This document shows positions 13,101-23,069 of a DNA stretch of 64,000 nt, one piece after another; the first letter of the stretch is position 1, and every line of letters begins with the position of its first letter. A program made the translations under genes and the position numbers. Origin of the DNA: Tetraselmis striata (lineage: Eukaryota; Chlorophyta; Chlorodendrophyceae; Chlorodendrales; Chlorodendraceae). The stretch spans positions 1-64,000 of the forward strand of contig VCJN01001692.1 in assembly GCA_006384855.1 (NCBI GenBank), read 5' to 3'. Under the pieces are notes generated by a model. The model had not been told where the DNA came from and searched no databases. It worked only from the letters and a program-made list of their open reading frames with translations.

Positions 13101-16100
13101 CCCGCCGCAGCAACCGCGTGCGCAGCGCCAGTGGGAGCGGCATCGCGGCACGCGGTCCCGGCCAGAGCGTGCGCGCCACCAGCCATATGGGCAGCAGCCC
13201 GCCGCGCGGCCGGGCGGCGGCGGGCGCCGACCTTGGGTCGGGCCACCGCCTAGAGACAACCATCGACCCGCACAATGATGCGATTATCATGGCCGGGGGC
13301 GCGAGCCTGGCCGGGCAGTCTGCCTCCGGCTCCGGCACCACGTCCTCGGCGGCGAGCGCGCCGGCCCGGCAGGTGAGGCGGCGGCTGGCTCACCTACCGG
13401 CAACCAGCGCCGCGTCAGCTGGGGGATATGGATTGTCCGGCCTGCCTAACGAGAGAGAAACCAACACATGCCAGCAAACAGCAAACATGAAGCAAACACG
13501 CTGCCATCATGCATGGCCCCCCGCCTCGCCCCGCCAAGGCAGCCATATTCTATTCTATTCTATTCTATTCTGTTGTGTTCTGTTGTGTTCTGTTCTGTTC
13601 CGTTCTATTATGTTGTGTTATATCTATTCTACACTACTCTACTCTTTTCTGATTATAATAGATTTCTTTCTATTGCTGTTCCACTCTAGTCTATTCTGAT
13701 TCTACATTGTTCTATTCTATTCTATACCCATCAGCGCAGGGTGGGCATCAGCTCGCCCTTCTCAACCCGCTCAATCCGGTGCGCCCGTCTCTCGTCCGCA
13801 GGGGGACGTCGCGCGGCAGACGATGGACCACGCCAACGGGGCCTCGAGGCATGTGCGGCGCATGTGCCCGCCCTGGGTGGCGCGCCGGCAGGTGCGGCCG
13901 CGCCCCCTCGTGTCCACGCCCTCCCCCCACACGCGCCGCCTCTCCATGCTGTGCTCCATGCAATCACTATCACAATTGATAGCACAGGCCCCTCGTACCT
14001 GCGCATCGCATGCTGTAGCAACGCTTTGGGTTTAGATTTCAATTGGCAATCCAATTCGGCGCGTTCAGCCAAAGATTGAGACGTTGCTTCTTGATAGTAC
14101 TGGTATGATCAATCTTATGGTCCCATGGGTGATGCGGAGGACCACTATCAACCGGTTTTTAACACATCCGGAAATTCCTCACACGGAACTGGACGAGCTG
14201 ACTCAGTCCTATATTCAGGTGGCATCAAATTGTCCAAATGTGAATCAGGATCATCCTGATTTAATCCTAAAAGTGTATCAGGTGCTAAGCCATGTTTCTC
14301 CGGCATCTGCGGGATGCGATGCAGCCAGGCGTCGAGTGCAGATCTATCATCGTTATCTATCATTTTAGGCTTATTCTCGGCCGCCTTTTGTTGGTGGTCG
14401 ACAGACAGTTTCGCCTCGGGTTTTTGATACCCCGGGGAAGCACTTCACACTGGGCAGATGATCATATCCATCCGTCAAATCAAGAAACAAGCGATCCTTG
14501 ACCCAAATGTTTTGGTTTTCTTTCCCCATTGCAAAGAGAGCAAAGCTGTGTTTGTCTCGAAACGTTTCAGGAAACACGACAAAACTCGCAGAGAATCTCC
14601 AGCCCGATAGTGCAAACACTGCATTGTTTTTGTCACCCGGGGACCCAGTTGAATGATGCTGTGTGCAAAGCGCGCGTCGCCCCGTCCGGCCACCCACACA
14701 TCTCCCGACCGCCCAGTTCCGACCCGGCGCCTCGTTAGCCTGAGACTGCCCTTATGACCCTCTCTGCGCAGATGCTCAAGGCAGGCGCGCACAACGGGCT
14801 CTCCGCGACCGTCGTCACGCCCGACGGACAGGCCGTGTCGGGCATCCTGCGGGAGGTGGAGTACTCGCCCGGCGTCGTGGTGCGGCCGCACGTGATCGAC
14901 CGCGACGGCGGCAGCCGCGACGCCTTCACCCACTCTCACTGGGACCTCATCGACCAGATGAGCCAGCCGGGGTGAGCGCTCCCTTGTCTCCGCCTCCGGG
15001 TCGCTAGTCGCCTTGCTACACTGCGCCTTCACTTTCTCTACACCACCGCTGTGTGTGCGCTCGGCTCGCACAGTTTGACAGGGACCTTCCTCTTGCTGCA
15101 CTGTTGCGACATCTCCGCATGCGATGCTCCGACACCGATGCCCACCCTCCCTCCCATGCTCGGCCTGTGCCTCACTGCTTGCAGGGCCAAAGCACAGTGG
15201 CGAAAGTCGGGTAAACGCGCCAGCAAGGGCTCCGCCTCTGTCAGCGGCGGCGCGGGCGGCACTGGCAGCACCGCCGCATCCACGCAGCGCACGCACCCCA
15301 AGGTGCGCGCACCCACCAACCCTGCCTGCCCGGACGGCGCGCTGCCAAAGCGCCTCCCTGCGGCTGAGAGGAACCCCGCACCGCGGCCCCCGCAGGACTT
15401 CAGCTCGCGCCAGGCGTGGAACGACTTCCTCAACCCGCCGGTGCGGTTCCTCTCCGCAAAGGTGAGCCGGCGCGAAGTGCGGAGAACGTTGCTGGCGTGG
15501 GCGCCGCCCGCACCCATGCTCCTGGCACTGGTAGCTGAGCTCCCCCCTTGCCGGCCTGCCTGCAGGGCGAGGTCCACAGCGCGGCGCCCAAACGGAGCGC
15601 CGGCTCGCAGAGGAGCGGCCCTGCGCCCGGGCGTAGCCGCGCGGTGTCCGAGTCGGCCAGCTTCCGCACGCCCTCGATGCCGGATGAGCTTGAGGAGGAG
15701 GACGACGACGACGACGTGTACCTGCAGGGCGCCTCCAGGCGCGTGCGACAAGGGGAGGGGGGTGCAACGCACGGTCTGGGGCGGGGGCAATGGGGTAAAG
15801 GCTATGGGTCGCTGACGAGCTACGACGAATGCCGGCGCTCCTCTGAGCCCCCACGACGTGCGCCTTTCATTGGGGTTGCGTGCCGGGTGCCGGAACATTT
15901 GCTACTAGTGACGCTGTATCTTTGCAAATGAAGGAATACGGGTGCCCACCCGACCATAAGAACAAAGCCATTCAGAACGCGCCCTTTTTCTCCTTGTTTG
16001 TCCAAATACAGACAAATAAATCACGATATATTTACGATAACTATGAAGGTTTGCTAGCACCCCTTTCTGTTGAGAACAAAACATTTGGGCTCTTATAGTC

Positions 16101-17180
16101 GATGAGCACCCGTATACTGTATTTATATTACCTAGGACAGGTACCGGTAATTCGGTTTCTTATTAATACTTGTCAGTGTTTTTATCATATCGCCGCATCC
16201 GGTACCGGCTGCTTCAATTATTTGCCCTTATCGCCGTCATGCTCGCCATCTCCTGACTGGGTGTACACCGGCCCTCTGACGGCAGGGCGCGGGCTCACCA
16301 CGCTGGCAAAAAGGGCAGTGAGCCGCCGCGAGGGCGTGGCCGCGGCCGCATTGCCGACGTCGGCGACTCGGCAATCAAGTCCTTTCCCAGGTGCGCGACC
16401 CGCCCCCCATCGCCCCTGCCTGCTGTGCTCCTGCTGCTGGGCGACGACTCACCGACGGCTTGCCTGACTATGATGGGACTGCAGCGCGGCCCCTGACCGG
16501 CGCCCCCCTCACCTGGAGCTGCCAAGTGGCGCCAGCAGCGACGCGTCAATCAGCCCGAAGCAGGTGCGGCCCGGATGAGCTGTCGTGCGGACGGCGCAGC
16601 CCGTTTGCCACAGGCCCCAGAGTGCGGACTATTCAGCACCTCCATGTGTCCTCCGGAACCTTGCAACACTGCCAGCCTACCCTCCATGGGTCATTACCCA
16701 GTCGTGCGTCTTCCTGTTTGCCTGCCCTGATGCCATCGCTGTTGTGTGCCCGGTGACGTGCTGTACCATGCACACAGAGGCGCTCGCAGACCGCGGGGTC
16801 GGGCCCCGGCTCTCCTGTGCACAGCATGAGTCCCAAGAGGTGCCCCCCTTCCCCCCCCTCCTTGCCTCCAGCCGCTCCAGCATTTCCCCTCTGTGTCTGT
16901 GCACCTCAGCTGCGACCCCCCCCCCCCCCCCCCCCCATCATCTGATGTCCACATCTCCTGAAATGAGTGCGCATGGTGCCACAGGCATGTGGGCCGTGAA
17001 GCGCTGTACCGGGAGGCGCGCCGGCGCAGTGGCGCAACCAGCAGCAGCGGCGGTGTGGTGGCGGAACGGGACCCCTTTGAGCCAGGCGGTGAGCTAGAGC
17101 ATCTGCGTGACATGCGTGAGAGCGTGGAGAGCGTACACATAGAGCATGCAGACACCACCTTCCACAAGCACCACTTCTAA
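1..17180 (+). CDS. large multi-EF-hand-like protein, 5' end outside window
   Basis: This is the 3' portion of one long split gene, about 1,440 residues in some 26 exons. It ends with a TAA at 17178-17180 after the residues FHKHHF. About eleven loops resemble EF-hand calcium-binding loops. The best are DYDRSNTLDTNE (2630s) and DLDGSGQITLKQ (4372 on). Weaker ones are ADRGRTGALD, DVDEVGHVTVDE, DVSASGFATYRD, DITGAGRLSYE and DKADPKRRGYLDYGE. The C-terminal third is low complexity (Ser/Gly/Ala/Arg) with an acidic EEEDDDDDD run near 15700. Nearly every intron is phase 0, so most exons are multiples of three. I do not recognise a named family; a calcium-binding cytoskeletal or flagellar protein is only a guess. 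One gene rather than two is inferred because no stop codon or polyadenylation signal intervenes and phases agree across the 3.3-kb intron. EF-hand content is well supported; the gene's identity is not known. Confidence 0.8.
1515..1650 (+). repeat. dispersed repeat family R2, copy 1
   Basis: About 135 bp, lying in an intron of the EF-hand gene. It aligns by eye with the reverse complement of 12527-12661, sharing for example CGTATTGCGAATCGATTT and GATACAGGAATGC. A more diverged forward copy is at about 7537-7672. No coding potential seen. Confidence 0.7.
3181..3274 (+). repeat. (TC)n(AC)n compound microsatellite
   Basis: About 34 TC units followed by about 13 AC units, in the intron after the exon ending at 3145. 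Confidence 0.98.
4064..4124 (+). repeat. (CA)n microsatellite
   Basis: About 30 CA units in the intron ahead of the exon at 4372. Confidence 0.98.
4591..4788 (+). repeat. 33-bp coding tandem repeat, six units
   Basis: Six 33-bp units run in frame inside an exon and encode the 11-residue repeat SSGGAFMGRSD, alternating with the variant SSGGAFAGRAS. A degenerate seventh unit precedes it at about 4555-4590. Units are nearly identical at DNA level, so the array is young or being homogenised. Confidence 0.9.
7537..7672 (+). repeat. dispersed repeat family R2, diverged copy
   Basis: Same order of blocks as 1515-1650 (CTGACAGG, then CGAATTCATCGCGGA, then the TTCGGGAAAT block, then GCAATGCAGAAATGAGGACC) but with many substitutions. 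Lies in the 3.3-kb intron. Confidence 0.45.
8080..8165 (+). repeat. partial copy of the R2 repeat's far end
   Basis: The segment with GGAATGCGGACCGATG followed by ACAACAATA matches the reverse complement of about 12440-12540, which adjoins the R2 copy at 12527-12661. The family therefore extends beyond the 135-bp core. Confidence 0.5.
8208..8315 (-). repeat. dispersed repeat family R3, copy 1
   Basis: About 105 bp matching 33245-33350 in reverse complement. They share the run GCAAGGGTTTCACTGGTGCC and the block CTGCCTAAACGGCCGTCGT, with a 3-bp CGT indel. Lies in the long intron of the EF-hand gene. Confidence 0.75.
9418..9490 (+). mobile_element. tRNA-derived SINE-like head
   Basis: The stretch has a D-arm-like GCTCGGTAGAGC and, 28 bases on, a T-arm CTGGG-TTCGATT-CCCGG with a perfect B-box (GGTTCGATTCC). 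The flanks do not pair into an acceptor stem, so it is not an intact tRNA gene. A second B-box-like GGGTTCGAAT follows at about 9547. An internal RNA polymerase III promoter inside a repeat-rich intron fits a tRNA-derived SINE. No poly-A tail or target-site duplication was identified. Confidence 0.5.
9927..9979. repeat. small hairpin element, copy 1
   Basis: Inverted repeat AGGTGGCAAAA ... TTTTTGCCACCT around a 30-bp loop, flanked by AACGCTAGA. The whole block, flank included, recurs inverted at 12218-12264. It resembles a very short MITE or a transcribed hairpin. Confidence 0.6.
10501..15738 (+). CDS. exons of the EF-hand gene, block B
   Basis: Exons: 10501-10668, 10885-11079, 11224-11337, 11435-11614, 11711-11836, 11983-12036, 12914-13372, 13802-13891, 14772-14971, 15185-15302, 15396-15461 and 15566 to about 15738. 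All junctions are phase 0 except 14971/15185 (phase 2) and the last. The intron after 11836 would start with GC (CTGCAG|GCAGGC). The end of the 15566 exon is ambiguous: a GC donor at 15739 gives the phase 2 needed by the next exon, whereas the GT donor at 15743 gives phase 0. The stretch from 12914 is a long Ser/Ala/Arg-rich, probably disordered exon of 153 codons. Confidence 0.65.
12218..12264. repeat. small hairpin element, copy 2 (inverted)
   Basis: AGGTGGCAAAAA ... TTTTGCCACC followed by CTTCTAGCGTT. Its reverse complement matches 9920-9979 including the flank, so this is a dispersed copy, not chance pairing. Confidence 0.6.
12440..12661 (-). repeat. dispersed repeat family R2, inverted copy
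   Basis: Reverse complement of the 1515-1650 copy, plus an extension shared with 8080-8165. It lies in the intron between exons ending 12036 and starting 12914. Confidence 0.7.
13545..13740 (+). repeat. pentanucleotide microsatellite (TTCTA/TTCTG)n
   Basis: Imperfect pyrimidine-rich 5-bp repeats in the intron between exons ending 13372 and starting 13802. Confidence 0.9.
16286..17180 (+). CDS. last exons of the EF-hand gene, block C
   Basis: Four small exons join in phase: 16286-16390 (alternative start 16319), 16485-16563, 16778-16839 and 16985-17180. They were found by looking for reading phases that link the acidic exon near 15700 to the terminal exon. The encoded tail is basic and Ser/Pro-rich (for example PPRGRGRGRIADVGDS), then charged and helical (LEHLRDMRESVESVHIEH) before the stop. 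The first three are too short to stand out as ORFs and rest on phase agreement alone. Confidence 0.55.
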
Positions 17181-17374
17181 GCGCCCCGGGTCGCAGCTCC
17201 TGTCCTCTGCCTGCGGGCATGCGAAGCACACTTCCCCCCTCCCCTCAATGGAAGCCCATGCTGGCCACACACAGGGCGCCAGGCACTGGGAAGTAGAACA
17301 CCATCGCCAGCGTTGAGGATGTCAAGGTCGGGGCTCCAGGCTGGCAGCTTTTGCGCTGTCTTGAGCTCGCACAT

Positions 17375-17379
17375 TGTAA
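17375..17379 (+). promoter_or_regulatory. TGTAA polyadenylation signal
   Basis: TGTAA lies 195 bases after the stop of the EF-hand gene, a typical position for the green-algal signal. Confidence 0.55.
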
Positions 17380-19290
17380 CGCGCTTATATGCCTAGCGCC
17401 TCCAACTTCCTCCCCTACTGCGTGCTGGCGCCGTTGCCTCAGTCCCGAGGGAGGGCTTGGCGGGGAATAGGAAGGCTGCCGGAGAGCCGTGTCAGGACAA
17501 GGTATAGAGGACGGACGGGAGTAGGCATGCTGCAGCATTGGCGGCGATCGCGAGGGAGACGAGGTGGGGCACCGGCGGTAGAGACACGAGCGGGCGGCCC
17601 CCCTCCCCCCTTGTCCGGCTGGCCGGTCGCCCAGGTGCTAGGGCGTGCACCGTGCACCTACCAGTCGCGGACGTCGAGCGGTCCGGGAGTGACGCTTGTG
17701 AGCAAAGGCTGGCCTGTGCTGGGGGGGGGGGGGGTGGGGCAGTTTGGGGGAGCGGGACGGCCGCAAAATGCGCAGGTGCTTCGGCAGGGGAAGCCTTCTC
17801 GTGTGATCAGGCTACGGCACAACCTAGCAGCGCAGGTATGCTGGCGCGTTCTTCCATTATTAGCATTATCAGAAGTAATGGGTTTGGTTCCACGTCACAT
17901 GTCGAAATAGCCAACAAACCTGCTGCTCCTAGTACCCGTACGCGCGCTGGGCTACGGTCGCTGAGTAGCAGCTGACGGTAATACAGCCTGACAGCCCCAG
18001 CACCGTGTCAGCATATTCTACTCATAGCTGCTTTAGCGGAATACACATACAAAACATACATGTGATTAAATGATTAAAGCTGTGATTATATGATTACAAA
18101 TTCATATGTATATATAGCACTCAACATAAAGGGATGAGGGAATCACGCGCTGCATATGCAGCGGTACAAGGTAGCGCTACCGGTACTGTAGTATGTAGTC
18201 GGCATGCGCGGCGACCCGCACCGGGCGGAGTTAATCAAGCGAGAGCTGTCAGGAACTACACCCCCCCCCCCCCCCCCCCCCCCCCCGCCCCCCACACACA
18301 CACACACAGTTTAGGGTTTTGCCCTAAAAACCCGTATGTATGAGTACATATATCCACACATATATACTAGATATGTATATGTACATCGATTTAATTTATA
18401 TATTTATTTTGGTAGACATACATATATTGGTAATATATACATGTAATATATATGAATATATAGAGATGTTCATTTTCATTTTTTGATAATACTTTTATTT
18501 GCATTCATATTTTCTTCATTTTATATTTAAGTATATATATGTATATATACTTACATATGTAAATTTGTTCATTTATTTATTTACATTTACTCCATATATT
18601 TTTTATTCATATCTTTATTCATATATTTTACATTATTATATGTAAACATATGTATGCATATCTAGTATACATTATATGTATACATGATTTTTGCTGGGAT
18701 CTATATTTACTATATATATGTATATGTATATATTTTTAATACTTATATTTGTATACATATATCGTTTAAATTTTACATATGTTTATTGTATATTTATAGT
18801 GCGTTATCTGCTACATCTACATCATATGCCTCAAAAGCCTCTGCATATTTGTAAAATTGTGATTTCGCTTCGGGCGCTTCTTGTCGATCCACTCGCGCAA
18901 AATCTATGCCACTGCGGTCATTGATGGGAAACACCCGCCGGGGAAGGGCGTGCACATGCTGCCGTGCTAGGGACAATGCGACGGTGTGCGCGGTGCGTGC
19001 GCGCGACACCTGCTGTCATGTGGCAGTGAGTATTGGTGTAACATGTACTTGTGAACGGGGTTGCGGCCGGTTTGAGCGCACGGCACGCCGGCATTTGAAC
19101 ATAAAGATCCGTGTTTCCTTTCCATGGTCGTTGAGATACATGTGTTAGCGCCAACTTCCACGTGTAGCTCGGCGCATGGTTAGCTAGCTGGCTGCATACG
19201 GCATTCGCAAACTTGATGCTCGCCCTGCAAAGAGCAGTAATCTTGCAATCACGCGGAAATTTATAATAATTCACCGCTCTATCAGAATCC
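17380..19290. other. gene-free spacer
   Basis: No supported gene. It holds a G-run at about 17,718, a C-run at about 18,259-18,290, an AC run after it, and TATA-type simple sequence from about 18,340 to 18,800. Confidence 0.5.
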
Positions 19291-19293
19291 AGA

Positions 19294-19734
19294 TTAGATT
19301 GACGGGCTACAAAACCCGTGAACAGGGCTTTCTAGATAATTCGTTATCACCGCATTCCGATAGAACGGCCAAATACCATTATCTGTGAAAGATGCTTCGC
19401 AAATCCCTGCTCTGCTATGCCAGCCAGCAAACTCATTGTGGGTTGGGGCGCGTGATTGGGGCATGTGATGCGCCATTCCACGCAAGCTCAGAGGCGCGAG
19501 GACCTCTAGGATGGGTCTCCACGTCGCGTCGACCTCGTCATCATTTCGGCTCCTCCCCTTTGACCATGCGTGACATGTGCTACAACATGCGCGCGACATG
19601 TGCGCTAGTCGTATTATTGTTGTTGTTGATGGGGCGGGCCCGCGGTTGGCCCACGGTGCGGGTGGTATAAACTTCATTGCCCCTGTGGAATCGAAATCAC
19701 TTTCTTTGTAATACTTTAACCCAGCGAGGCGCAA
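19294..19734 (-). pseudogene. possible DDE transposase C-terminal remnant
   Basis: A 146-codon ORF whose end reads FAGWHSRAGICEASF then TDNGIWPFYRNAVI. That resembles the short tail motif (W..AGI..SF...GIWPFN...I) seen in pogo/Tigger-like DDE_1 transposases. The rest of the ORF has no recognisable domain and no DDE triad was located. A chance resemblance remains possible. Confidence 0.3.
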
Positions 19735-19740
19735 CTATAA

Positions 19741-20165
19741 CAATCGAGGCAACATTCGTCTCAAAAGAACAACTCTTGCCACATGGCAGCATTATACGGT
19801 ACATACGTACATACATCCGTAGTCGCAGGTACAAATAGTACTTGTACTCGTACACATAATATTGGTACTAACTCGTAGTATACCGTACTCGTATAATTGC
19901 CACACTACATCCCCCCCCCCTCCCCCCCAGCAAAACATCAACTCTCGACAAATTGGGGATAAAAACGGTGAGCTCTAGGTCCCTTGACCGAATCGCATAC
20001 TCCGAAATCAGTGTTACAATCGAGGCGACATTCGTCTCAAAAGAACAACTCTTGCCACATGGCAGCATTATACAGTACATCATTTACCCACAGTTACACA
20101 TCGTACTAGTACTCGAACATATAGGAGTGGTACGAACTTGTATAAAGTATATCGTACTCGTACAA
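19741..20165 (+). repeat. ~425-bp repeat with internal duplication, locus 1
   Basis: Two sub-copies start at 19741 and 20017 with CAATCGAGG(C/A)(A/G)ACATTCG and share CTTGCCACATGGCAGCATTA. The same two-sub-copy structure, with the same spacer features (CTCGACAA, then GGTCCCT, then CCGAAA), recurs at 45116-45515. Non-coding. Confidence 0.75.
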
Positions 20166-20957
20166 TTGTCACCGCCAACGGCACTTACCTTGCAGTATAG
20201 GAATTTGTGGGATTGAAATTGTTGGGAATCTTCCGCATTATGGGCAGACTCTCATTGAAAATAACGCCCACACATTGCAACAATCGTATGCATTGATTGG
20301 GGCGGCTCAAACTTGCGCGTCATATATACATCTCATGCATATATGTGTCCACCCACCATCGGGAGCGCTCGTGCAAATGCGACGGGCGGTAGCTACACCG
20401 CGCCAATAAACATGTTGCTCCCATTTGCGTATCTGAAGATGTCACGAGGAAATGTTTTCGTAACCGCGCATGGGGGCGCTCACAGGGATGTAGGAGATGT
20501 TCGGCCACTGAGTAACAGTGGAGTCTGTAAAAGACGCCGCTTCATTCCCCGGAGCGGATGGGCGAAAGATGCTGAAATCATACTGGATGTTGTGAGGAAC
20601 AACCCAGGCTGCCGGCTGCCTCCCATAGTTCTAACAAACACATTTTGTTTCGTCTAGACAATCACGGGCACGGTCCCGGACATGCTGGGCAGTTTGGTTC
20701 CCTCGCGGACCCAACTGCCACTTACGAATCCATGCAACGGATCATTGTCACTTTAGTACTCCAATAATTGTTGGCCTTGATCTTCTCTTGCCTCATGCTT
20801 CATCTATACAAAAAAACCAATGAGGCCCTTGCCCACATGCCACCACCAAACACGTCTTTCTGAAGAGATCGGCATGACGTACTGTTTTGGGTATGTAGGA
20901 GATGTCTTGCCATGCCACTGAGTAAGACGAGTTGTGTCTGCGAAGACGCCGATGCAC

Positions 20958-22053
20958 TTACATTGGTCCAGTGATGAAGAAGTAGTTCGAGGGCGGCGAT
21001 GAGCCAAGAATCTCGGTGTCGTATGTCTTGAAATAGGCGTCCACCGCGTCCTGGCGGCTCGCCAAGTACCCAACGTGGGCGATGACCCGGGCCGAGCGAT
21101 AGCGGTCCCATAGCCACTCTGCAAGGGACTTGCGGGCGGAGTGGCTGCCGACACATCATGCCATGGGTATCGACCGGGTGGCTGGGTCGGGGGAGCTCGT
21201 TTAGGGGGTGGGATGGAAGTTCTGGGGACCCACGCGAGAGGTCTTGACGACGGCCAGTAGCCGGCCGTCATGGGGCGGGCGGAACACTAGGATATGTAGT
21301 CCTCGAGCATGCCGGCCGGGCGGATAGCCAGGCAAGGCACGTGTTCATGGATGTAGGGAAAGCACTCGTGTCGGGCGTTGACGTTCTTGTCGATGTCTAC
21401 GCGCATGCGGCTGTAGCGGCAACCCAGCTCCGCGTCTAAGAGCACGCGAAGCGCGCTGAGCTCCGAGTAGGAGATGGCGCCGAAGCTAGACATCGTGTTC
21501 AGGAAGGTGATGCACAGCCGCGGGTGTCTGCCGAACGCGGACAACAAAGAGAAGCCTCGATGTAGCATCGCTCGCATGTCCGGGATCCGGAAGGGGTGGC
21601 CCTTGGCTGGACGAGTGATCCGGCGTTCAGAATGGAGATGAGGTCCCCGATGCCCTCGTCCTTGCATGGTTTCGCCGCATGGAGGCCGCAATGGAGGCCG
21701 CCTGGAGGCCGACAATGCGTATATATGTGCGGGAGCTGACGACGATGGCAGTCGGAGATTGCCGCTAGTACAAACTAGAGCCAGTACATGTCGCTCGTAC
21801 AATGTGTAATGTAGCATCGCAGGAGGCCGAGGGTGACGGGCAAGGGGGTGGCGCCGCGCGCCGTCCATGCTTAGTAGTCGCGCAGGTTGCTGCGGTAAGT
21901 GTCGATGGTAGAGGAGCGGAGCCAGAGGTTCTCCAGACTGTCGGCTCTTGCGAGCAAGCGCCGCCACTCGGAGAGGTGGACGGCAAGCACCGCCGTCGTC
22001 GCCCTTGTCTCAGGAACGCCTGTATCCGGGAGTCCGGCGCATTGGGCGCACAA
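20958..22053 (-). pseudogene. tyrosine recombinase of a DIRS-like element, frameshifted
   Basis: Pieces of one tyrosine recombinase lie in successive frames. Around 21870-22053 an N-terminal core-binding segment reads SLENLWLRSSTIDTYRSNLR, then meets a stop. At 21290-21640 comes the middle of the catalytic domain (KGHPFRIPDMRAML and later LSALRVLLDAELG). At 20958-21152 an ORF too short for most gene finders gives the C-terminal core: HSARKS (H-x-x-R), RVIAHVGYL (second His) and VDAYFKTY with the likely Tyr nucleophile, then a TAA. This order is typical of DIRS-group recombinases. The frame changes make it a decayed copy. It belongs with the RNase H piece just upstream on the same strand. Confidence 0.75.
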
Positions 22054-22271
22054 AGCCGTCCGGCAGCTTGCGTAGACGTAGATACGTCTCGGGGATCGTC
22101 GCTTGACACCCGCAGTAGCTTGTTATTGGTTACATGGCCGGGTGGAGAGGCTGTCGATGGGACCGGCAGAGGGCACATGAATCCGTACGGCGCCATATGT
22201 GGTGGGGCCCTGGTAGAATCGGCGAGCTGGGACCGGATTGGTCCGGCTGGCATCCATCCATTCCGGGGAGG

Positions 22272-23065
22272 TCAACAAAGCGTGGCCCCGTCGGAAATAC
22301 GTGACGACCTGCTATGTGCGTCCGCGAGGCGCCACCACAGGGCCGCGGCCCGGACTGGAAGCACGAAGTTCCCGACTGTGGTGGATGGGGCCGTGGCGTA
22401 GCACGCCCATGTTTGGCGCAAGATGTCGCAAACTTCTGCAACGGGGGGATGCAGTAGACCCGGCGGCCATCCCATAGGTGGGCCACGCAGTTGTCAATCA
22501 CCGACCAAAAAGCTCGCCGACAGAACGAGTTGCGGCCGAGAGGGTCGGAGAATGCATCGACGTCGAAGGGGCCGCATGCGGCCTCCAATTCGTAGAAGGT
22601 GGCGACGAGGAGTCGCCAATCTTGGTCGTCGATGGCGCCGCGAAGCCGGGAAAGGCAGTCGGCGAGGGTGTTCTCCCTGCCCGGAATGCGCCGGGCGGTG
22701 AGCTCAATGTTGTAATAATTCACGGAGTCGAGGAGCCACATGACCAGCACGAGGGAGTCCGAGTGAGGCGAGGCTCCCTTGTTGGCCGCCCCCATCAAGG
22801 AGGTGTTGTTGAAGCGGGAGAGAACGCTGATGCCGTGAGGCGTTCGCCGACATGCTCGATGGTTCATGTTATTGTCTGCCGGCGATGGAGCGTGTGGAAC
22901 AACAAGATTTATTTTGGGCAGTCCGCCGGCGGATATGGTCGTCCTCGGCTCCTCGCAGGGTTGGGTGGCGGTGTTACCTTTGCCGTCGCCCACTCGTTTC
23001 CACCACCCGAGCTCGGGGTGAGGGCACAACGCATATAGGGGCGCAAAGCGAACACAATCCGTCAC
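22272..23065 (-). pseudogene. RNase H end of a DIRS-like reverse transcriptase, frameshifted
   Basis: An ORF from 23065 contains, at residues 84-141, FNNTSLMGAANKGAS ... IELTARRIPGRENTLADCLS, the RNase H tail typical of DIRS/PAT/Ngaro-type pol proteins. It continues with CGPFDVDAFSDPLG and VYCIPPLQKF, the linker normally between RNase H and recombinase. After about 22432 the reading moves to the ORF at 22272-22475 (CDILRQTWACY ... AALWWRLADAHS). The usual Asp-Asn-Thr reads Asn-Asn-Thr, losing a catalytic Asp. No reverse-transcriptase palm was found upstream, so the copy is truncated and dead. Confidence 0.75.
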
Positions 23066-23069
23066 ATAA

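Noticed and set aside
12740..13341. Three overlapping minus-strand ORFs of 168-195 codons
   Set aside because: Shadows of the 153-codon plus-strand exon 12914-13372.
14080..14700. Coding-like stretches on both strands within an EF-hand-gene intron
   Set aside because: Lower GC and some protein-like runs, but no domain, no consistent frame and no splice partners. Left as intron, possibly with an old insertion.
15038..15898. Long minus-strand ORF of 286 codons, and a 459-codon one at 14475-15854
   Set aside because: Antisense shadows of GC-rich plus-strand exons of the EF-hand gene. No domain, and composition follows the third-codon-position GC of the sense frame.
16483..16563. GC-rich segment as random intron sequence
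   Set aside because: Initially dismissed, but its phase (2 in, 0 out) links the flanking exons, so it was kept as an exon.
22478..23038. 186-codon plus-strand ORF
   Set aside because: Opposite strand of the DIRS-like RNase H. The minus strand carries the recognisable motifs.
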